Origin: Streptomyces sp. NBC_00459
Lineage (GTDB): Bacteria; Actinomycetota; Actinomycetes; Streptomycetales; Streptomycetaceae
Assembly (NCBI RefSeq): GCF_036013955.1
Contig: NZ_CP107903.1
Coordinates: 8,122,001 to 8,186,000 of the forward strand
Length of the DNA stretch: 64,000 nucleotides
Direction of reading: 5' to 3'
Shown piece after piece: positions 59,369 to 64,000 of this stretch (positions within the stretch are counted from its first letter, which is position 1; each line of letters begins with the position of its first letter). Below the pieces are notes generated by a model that did not search any database, was not told the origin of the DNA, and saw nothing but the letters and a program-made list of their open reading frames with translations. The position numbers and the translations under genes were made by a program.

Positions 59369-61129
59369 ATGACCGCCCCCTCGCCCCTGGAGACCGCGGC
59401 AGCAGCCGACGTTCCGGCCGACGTCCCGACCGAACTCACCGACGGGTACCACCTGGTCGTCGACGCGCTCAAGATGAACGACGTCGACACCATCTACGGA
59501 GTGGTCGGCATCCCGATCACCGACCTGGCCCGCCTCGCCCAGGCACAGGGCATCCGCTACATAGGCTTCCGGCACGAGAGCAACGCCGGACACGCGGCGG
59601 CGGCGGCCGGCTACCTCAACAAGAAACCCGGCGTGGCACTGACCGTGTCGGCACCCGGCTTCCTCAACGGCCTGGTCGCGCTGGCGAACGCGACCACCAA
59701 CTGCTTCCCGATGGTCCAGATCTCCGGCTCCAGCGAGCGCCACCTCGTCGACCTCAAGCAGGGCGACTACGAGGAGATGGACCAACTCGCCGCCGCGCAG
59801 CCGTTCGTGAAGGCCGCCTACCGGGTCAGCCGCGTCGAGGACATCGGCCGCGGCATCGCCCGCGCGCTGCGCACCGCGATCTCCGGGCGCCCCGGCGGTG
59901 TCTACCTCGACATCCCGGCCGCGGTGCTCGGCTCCATCATGCCCGCCGCGGACGGCGCGAAGACCCTGAGCCGCCTCGTCGACCCCGCACCGCGCCAACT
60001 GCCCGCGCCGGAGGCCGTGGACCGCGCGATCGAGCTGCTGGCAGGCGCCGAGCGGCCGTTGGTCGTCCTGGGCAAGGGCGCCGCGTACGCCCAGGCCGAC
60101 GACAGGGTCCGCGAGTTCATCGAGTCCACCGGCATCCCGTACGTACCGATGTCGATGGCCAAGGGCCTGCTGCCCGACGACCACCCGCAGTCGGCGGCCA
60201 CCGCGCGCTCCCTGGCCCTGAAGAAGGCCGACGTCGTGATGCTGATCGGCGCCCGCCTCAACTGGCTGTTGGGCCACGGCCAGACCGGGTGGAATCCCGA
60301 TGCCAAGTTCGTCCAGATCGACATCGACCCCAAGGAGATCGACAGCAACCAGCCCATCGCCGCCCCCCTCGTCGGCGACATCGAGTCGGTCCTCGAAGCA
60401 CTCGCCGAGCGGACCAAGCCAGGCCAGATCACGGCCCCTTCGGCCTGGCGCGAGGAGTTGGGAGCACGCTCGGCGCAGAACGTCGCCAAGATGGCCGAGC
60501 GCCTCGCAGCCGACCCGCACCCCATGCAGTTCATGGGCGCCCTGAGGGCCGTACGCGACGTCGTGCGCGAGCGCCCGGAGACGTACATCGTCAACGAGGG
60601 CGCCAACGCCCTGGACATCGCACGCAACGTCATCGACATGCACGTACCGCGCCACCGCCTCGACAGCGGCACCTGGGGCGTGATGGGCATCGGCATGGGG
60701 TACGCCATCGCCGCCGCCGTCGAGAGCGGCGCACCGGTCGTGGCCGTCGAGGGCGACAGCGCCTTCGGGTTCAGCGGGATCGAGATCGAGACGATCTGCC
60801 GCTACAACCTGCCCGTCGTCACCGTGATCATGAACAACGGCGGTGTCTACCGAGGCGACGACGTCAACCCGTACGACGACGCCCCCTCGCCGACGACCCT
60901 CATGGGCGCGGCCCGCCACGACCTCCTGATCGAGGCGTTCGGCGGCAAGGGATACCGCGCGACCACACCCGCCGAGGTCACCGCCGCCCTCACCGAGGCC
61001 CTCGCCTCGGGCGGCCCGGCCCTCATCGACTGTGTGATCGATCCCTCGGCCGGTACCGAGAGCGGCCACATCTCGCACCTCAACCCCAAGGGCATCACCG
61101 TCGGCAACATCACGCCGGCGAAGAAGTGA
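59369..61129 (+). CDS. oxc: Oxalyl-CoA decarboxylase
   Basis: 586 aa ThDP enzyme. Cofactor-activating Glu in RHESNAGHAAAA, ThDP/Mg motif GDSAFGFSGIEIETICRYNLPVVTVIMNNGG in pieces (GDS ... NNG), active-site YE in GDYEEMDQ, Tyr in GGVYRGDD, and the C-terminal GTESGHISHLNPKG. Converts oxalyl-CoA to formyl-CoA and CO2. ATG chosen for CAAGGAGGAC 9-18 bases upstream; in-frame DNA before it carries the two palindromes. frc copy 2 follows 72 bp later in the same operon. The final ESGH differs from ESGR in the Oxalobacter enzyme as I recall it. Confidence 0.96.
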   Translation: MTAPSPLETAAAADVPADVPTELTDGYHLVVDALKMNDVDTIYGVVGIPITDLARLAQAQGIRYIGFRHESNAGHAAAAAGYLNKKPGVALTVSAPGFLNGLVALANATTNCFPMVQISGSSERHLVDLKQGDYEEMDQLAAAQPFVKAAYRVSRVEDIGRGIARALRTAISGRPGGVYLDIPAAVLGSIMPAADGAKTLSRLVDPAPRQLPAPEAVDRAIELLAGAERPLVVLGKGAAYAQADDRVREFIESTGIPYVPMSMAKGLLPDDHPQSAATARSLALKKADVVMLIGARLNWLLGHGQTGWNPDAKFVQIDIDPKEIDSNQPIAAPLVGDIESVLEALAERTKPGQITAPSAWREELGARSAQNVAKMAERLAADPHPMQFMGALRAVRDVVRERPETYIVNEGANALDIARNVIDMHVPRHRLDSGTWGVMGIGMGYAIAAAVESGAPVVAVEGDSAFGFSGIEIETICRYNLPVVTVIMNNGGVYRGDDVNPYDDAPSPTTLMGAARHDLLIEAFGGKGYRATTPAEVTAALTEALASGGPALIDCVIDPSAGTESGHISHLNPKGITVGNITPAKK

Positions 61130-61201
61130 CCCGGACCCTCCTGTACCTCGACCGCGAACTCCCGCTCCGTACACGTACGTTCACGAGAAGGAAGCAGACA
61201 C

Positions 61202-62458
61202 ATGAGTGAAAAGCCGCTCGCCGGAATCAAGGTGATCGACTTCACCGGGGTCCAGGCCGGTCCCGCCTGCACGCAGTTGCTCGCCTGGTTCGGCGCCGAC
61301 GTCCTCAAGGTGGAGCGCCCCAACGGCGGTGACGTCACCCGCAAGCAACTGCGGGACATCGAGGACCTCGACGCCCTGTACTTCACGATGCTCAACAGCA
61401 ACAAGCGGTCCCTCGCCATCAACACCAAGACCGCCGAGGGCAAGGAGGTCCTGGAGAAGCTCATCAAGGACGCCGACGTCCTGGTGGAGAACTTCGGCCC
61501 GGGCGCACTGGACCGCATGGGCTTCTCCTGGGAGCGCATCCAGGAGCTCAACCCGCGCCTGATCTTCGGCTCGGTCAAGGGCTTCAACGACCAGTCGTCC
61601 TGGAGCGACCTCAAGGTCTACGAGAACGTCGCCCAGTGCGCCGGCGGCGCCGCCTCCACCACCGGCTTCTGGGACGGCCCGCCGACCATCTCCGGCGCCG
61701 CCCTCGGTGACACCAACACCGGTATGCACCTGGCGATCGGCATCCTCACCGCGATCATCGACCGGAACAGGACCGGCAAGGGCCAGAAGGTGTCCGTCTC
61801 CATGCAGGACGCCGTGCTCAACCTCTGCCGCGTCAAGCTGCGCGACCAGCAGCGCCTGGAGCGGGTCGGTTACCTGGAGGAGTACCCGCAGTACCCCGAC
61901 GGCGAGTTCACCGACGTCGTACCGCGCGGTGGCAACGCGGGCGGCGGCGGTCAGCCCGGCTGGGTGCTCAAGTGCAAGGGCTGGGAGAACGACCCGAACG
62001 CGTACATCTACTTCACCGTCCAGGAGCAGAACTGGAAGCGCACCGCCGAGGCGATCGGCCACCCGGAGTGGGCCGAGGACCCGGAGTACGCCACCGCGCG
62101 CGCCCGTCAGTCGCACATCTTCGAGATCTTCGGCGAGATCGAGAAGTGGCTCGCGGACAAGACCAAGTACGAGGCGGTGAACATCCTGCGTGAGTGGGAG
62201 GTGCCCTGTGCTCCGGTGATGAGCATGAAGGAGATCGCCTACGACGAGGACCTGCGCAGGAGCGGCACGGTCGTCGAGGTCGAGCAGAAGGGCCGCGGCA
62301 CGTATCTGACCGTCGGCAGCCCGGTGAAGTTCTCCTCCTTCAAGCCGGACATCGCCGGTGCTCCGCTGCTGGGCGAGCACAGCTCGGAGGTGCTGGTCGA
62401 ACTGGGCTACGACGAGGAGACCATCGGCCGACTGAAGGAGAGCGGGGTCATCGTCTGA
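61202..62458 (+). CDS. frc: Formyl-CoA:oxalate CoA-transferase, copy 2
   Basis: 418 aa class III CoA-transferase. Catalytic Asp in LGDTNTGMH and glycine loop NAGGGGQPGW both agree with the well-studied Oxalobacter enzyme, so this is the better candidate for true FRC. Also LNSNKRSLAINTKT and LVENFGPGALDRMGF. Moves CoA from formyl-CoA to oxalate, giving oxalyl-CoA and formate. Operon partner of oxc; GAAGGAAGC upstream. Ends before an 18-bp hairpin. Confidence 0.95.
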   Translation: MSEKPLAGIKVIDFTGVQAGPACTQLLAWFGADVLKVERPNGGDVTRKQLRDIEDLDALYFTMLNSNKRSLAINTKTAEGKEVLEKLIKDADVLVENFGPGALDRMGFSWERIQELNPRLIFGSVKGFNDQSSWSDLKVYENVAQCAGGAASTTGFWDGPPTISGAALGDTNTGMHLAIGILTAIIDRNRTGKGQKVSVSMQDAVLNLCRVKLRDQQRLERVGYLEEYPQYPDGEFTDVVPRGGNAGGGGQPGWVLKCKGWENDPNAYIYFTVQEQNWKRTAEAIGHPEWAEDPEYATARARQSHIFEIFGEIEKWLADKTKYEAVNILREWEVPCAPVMSMKEIAYDEDLRRSGTVVEVEQKGRGTYLTVGSPVKFSSFKPDIAGAPLLGEHSSEVLVELGYDEETIGRLKESGVIV

Positions 62459-62473
62459 CCTGGCCCCACAGAG

Positions 62474-62513
62474 ACGGAAGCGGCCGTGGCCCTCGGGCCA
62501 CGGCCGCTTCCGT
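62474..62513. terminator. Bidirectional terminator frc / PAS gene
   Basis: Perfect 18-bp arms (ACGGAAGCGGCCGTGGCC and complement) with CTCG loop. Lies between convergent frc and the PAS gene. Confidence 0.92.
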
Positions 62514-62528
62514 GCGGTCGGGCGAGGC

Positions 62529-62966
62529 TCAGGCCTTCGCTTCGGCCTGCGCCTCGGCGCGCTGCCGCATCAGCTCCCGCTCCCGCTCGCGCCGCGCGGT
62601 GACGTCCCGGATGACCGCTCCGACGTATGTGCTGCCGTCGGGGGCCGGCAGCAGGACCACGCTGAACTCGATGGACAGCTTGCGGCCGTCCGCCGCCAGT
62701 GCGGGAACGTTCAGCAGATCGGCGTCCCCGTACTTGGTCGTCCCCCGGTCCATGGCCTCCTGGAAGCCGTCCCAGTGACGCTTCCGGTGCCGCTCGGGGA
62801 TGATCACGTCGAGACTGCGACCGTCGACGTCGGCAGCCGAGAACCCGAAGATGCGCTCCGAGCCCCGGTTCCAGAAGCGGATCAGTCCGTCGCCGTCGAT
62901 GATCACTATGCCGTCGGGCGCCTGGGCGGCCATTCCCAGCACCACCTCGGGATTCAGATCTTCCAT
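62529..62966 (-). CDS. Single-domain PAS protein
   Basis: 145 aa. One PAS domain (about 10-125): PDGIVIIDGDGLIRFWNRGSERIFG, then IIPERHRKRHWDGFQEAMDRG and a PAC-like VGAVIRDVTARRERERELMRQ. No kinase, cyclase, GGDEF or DNA-binding output; the tail is a charged helix. GGAGG before the ATG. Upstream DNA holds the densest cluster of ATACAG half-sites in the window. It could sense a ligand or redox state and act on a partner protein; the partner is not identified. Confidence 0.85.
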   Translation of the reverse strand: MEDLNPEVVLGMAAQAPDGIVIIDGDGLIRFWNRGSERIFGFSAADVDGRSLDVIIPERHRKRHWDGFQEAMDRGTTKYGDADLLNVPALAADGRKLSIEFSVVLLPAPDGSTYVGAVIRDVTARRERERELMRQRAEAQAEAKA

Positions 62967-62991
62967 GTCGCCTCCGCGCTGGGGCAGTTGG

Positions 62992-63047
62992 ATACTGAAC
63001 GCATACAAGGAGGCAGTATACAGATTGATGGTATACAGAATCCATAC
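62992..63047. promoter_or_regulatory. Cluster of oxalate/formate-type half-sites before the PAS gene
   Basis: ATACTG (62992-62997), GCATAC (63001-63006), CAGTATACAG (63014-63023, with palindromic core GTATAC), GTATACAG (63031-63038) and CCATAC (63042-63047), in the PAS promoter region. AT-rich against a GC-rich background. Confidence 0.75.
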
Positions 63048-63052
63048 CGACA

Positions 63053-63086
63053 ACGGCGGGGCCTCCGTTCCCGGAGGTCCCGCCGT
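63053..63086 (-). terminator. Terminator of the PanE-type gene
   Basis: 15-bp arms ACGGCGGGGCCTCCG and CGGAGGTCCCGCCGT with one G-T pair and a 4-base loop, just beyond the panE-like stop. Confidence 0.8.
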
Positions 63087-63114
63087 CGTGTGCCGCGGCT
63101 CTACCGCTCGGGCA

Positions 63115-64000
63115 TCAGGCGGCGGTCCCCAGGGCGAGGAGGTCGCTGATGGCGTGGACGGTCCGGAGGGTGGGGACGTCGACGCCGGTGATGTCGGCGA
63201 GTTCGATGACGGCGGTCAGGAGGACGTCGAGTTCGAGGGGTTTGCCGCGTTCGAGGTCCTGGAGGGTGGAGGTGCGGTGGTCGCCCACGCGTTCGGCGCC
63301 GGCCAGGCGGCGTTCGATGGAGATGCCGATACGGCAGTTGAGGGCCTCGGCGACGGCGAGGGTCTCTTCCATCATGGTCCGGATGACCTGCCGGGTGCCG
63401 CCGTGATGGCACATCTGGCGCATCGTGGCGCGGGCGAGCGCGCTGATGGGGTTGAAGGAGATGTTGCCGAGGAGCTTGAGCCAGATGTCGTTGCGCAGGT
63501 CGGGTTCGACGGGGCATTTGAGTCCGCCGGCCTGCATGGCCTCGCTGAAGGCCCGGCAGCGCGGGGAGAGGGTGCGGTCCGGTTCGCCGATGGAGAACCG
63601 GGTGCCCTCCAGGTGCCTGACGACGCCCGGCCCTTCCAGTTCGGTCGCCGCGTACACCACGCAGCCGATGGCCCGCTCCGGCGCCAGTACCGCACTGACC
63701 GCGCCGTCGGGGTCCACGCTCTCGACGCGGTGGCCGTCGTGGGGTCCGCCGTGGCGGTGGAAGTACCACCACGGGATCCCGTTCTGGGCGGCGACGACCG
63801 CGGTGGACCCGTGGAGCAGAGGCTCGATGAGCGGCCCGCACGCCGCGTACGAGTTCGCCTTGAGGCCGAGGAAGACGTAGTCGACGGGGCCGATGTCGGC
63901 CGGGTTGTCGGTGGCGTGGACGTGGGCGGTGAAGTCACCGCGGGGACTGAGGACGCGTACGCCGTGTTGCCTCATGGCCGCGAGATGCGGTCCACGGGCG
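63115..64000 (-). CDS. 2-dehydropantoate 2-reductase family protein (PanE/ApbA), partial
   Basis: 294 residues are in view; the frame stays open to the edge (ARGPHLAAMRQHGVRVLS), and the N-terminal GxGxxG Rossmann start is outside. Visible: VFLGLKANSYAACGPLI, VVAAQNGIPWWYF, the catalytic-Lys region LRNDIWLKLLGNISFNPISAL (KxxxN) and ELADITGVDVPTLRTV. The family reduces ketopantoate; oxalate-cluster members in other bacteria may reduce glyoxylate or tartronate semialdehyde. Assignment to pantothenate synthesis is not supported by neighbours. Ends before a hairpin. Confidence 0.88.
   Translation of the reverse strand, partial: ARGPHLAAMRQHGVRVLSPRGDFTAHVHATDNPADIGPVDYVFLGLKANSYAACGPLIEPLLHGSTAVVAAQNGIPWWYFHRHGGPHDGHRVESVDPDGAVSAVLAPERAIGCVVYAATELEGPGVVRHLEGTRFSIGEPDRTLSPRCRAFSEAMQAGGLKCPVEPDLRNDIWLKLLGNISFNPISALARATMRQMCHHGGTRQVIRTMMEETLAVAEALNCRIGISIERRLAGAERVGDHRTSTLQDLERGKPLELDVLLTAVIELADITGVDVPTLRTVHAISDLLALGTAA

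Overview
The window looks like a chromosomal segment of a Streptomyces or very close relative. The DNA is very GC-rich, many starts are GTG or TTG, secreted enzymes carry CBM2 or Tat leaders, a canonical CebR-type operator (TGGGAGCGCTCCCA) is present, one gene has a TTA (bldA-type) codon, and Streptomyces-style intergenic GC hairpins recur. No rRNA, tRNA, CRISPR array, insertion sequence or phage gene was seen.

Layout. 0-5.3 kb is a cellulase locus: a GH48 gene cut by the left edge, divergent from a CBM2-GH5 endoglucanase and a CBM2-GH6 cellobiohydrolase, with CebR-type sites between. 5.4-19.1 kb holds mostly single genes: a PhyH-type dioxygenase, a His-rich methyltransferase, an SDR behind a MerR-type promoter, a secreted GH75 chitosanase, an aldo/keto reductase, a Tat-exported lyase-like protein, a long-chain acyl-CoA ligase, a LysR/SBF-transporter divergent pair, a secreted sialidase behind a 15-bp tandem repeat array, and an oxidoreductase/MarR divergent pair with twin operators. 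19.2-22.9 kb has fdhD divergent from an OFA-family transporter with a 49-aa companion, then a FabH-like synthase.

23.2-41 kb is a sugar/cyclitol region: ROK regulator, ribose-type ABC transporter, Gfo/Idh/MocA dehydrogenase, three TIM-barrel isomerase-like proteins, a secreted PQQ-type sugar dehydrogenase, a ThuA-DUF1080 protein, and a translationally coupled ebo-like operon (inositol-phosphate-synthase-like, TIM barrel, EboA, TatD-like, EboE) with no prenyltransferase and a degraded 3' end.

41-64 kb is an oxalate/formate island: two OFA transporters, two formyl-CoA:oxalate CoA-transferases plus a third broken copy, a deleted sucC remnant, an aldehyde dehydrogenase, beta-carbonic anhydrase, two paralogous FCD-type GntR regulators, a truncated acyl-CoA dehydrogenase, an NAD-type formate dehydrogenase (G-B-A-D subunits), a LysR regulator, an oxalate-CoA-ligase-like enzyme, oxalyl-CoA decarboxylase, a lone PAS protein and a PanE-type reductase cut by the right edge. 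The inferred route is oxalate uptake, activation to oxalyl-CoA, decarboxylation to formyl-CoA, CoA transfer releasing formate, and formate oxidation to CO2 plus NADH, with CO2 hydrated by the carbonic anhydrase.

The main unifying observation is a family of AT-rich sites built on ATACAG/CTGTAT half-sites in front of frc, both gntR genes, the acyl-CoA dehydrogenase, fds, lysR and the PAS gene. One such site also lies about 25 kb away between fdhD and the first OFA transporter, which suggests one dispersed oxalate/formate regulon. The oxc promoter instead carries two GATAG-N7-(C/T)TATC palindromes, so a second regulator, perhaps the LysR, may act there. All calls rest on reading the sequence; no database search was run.
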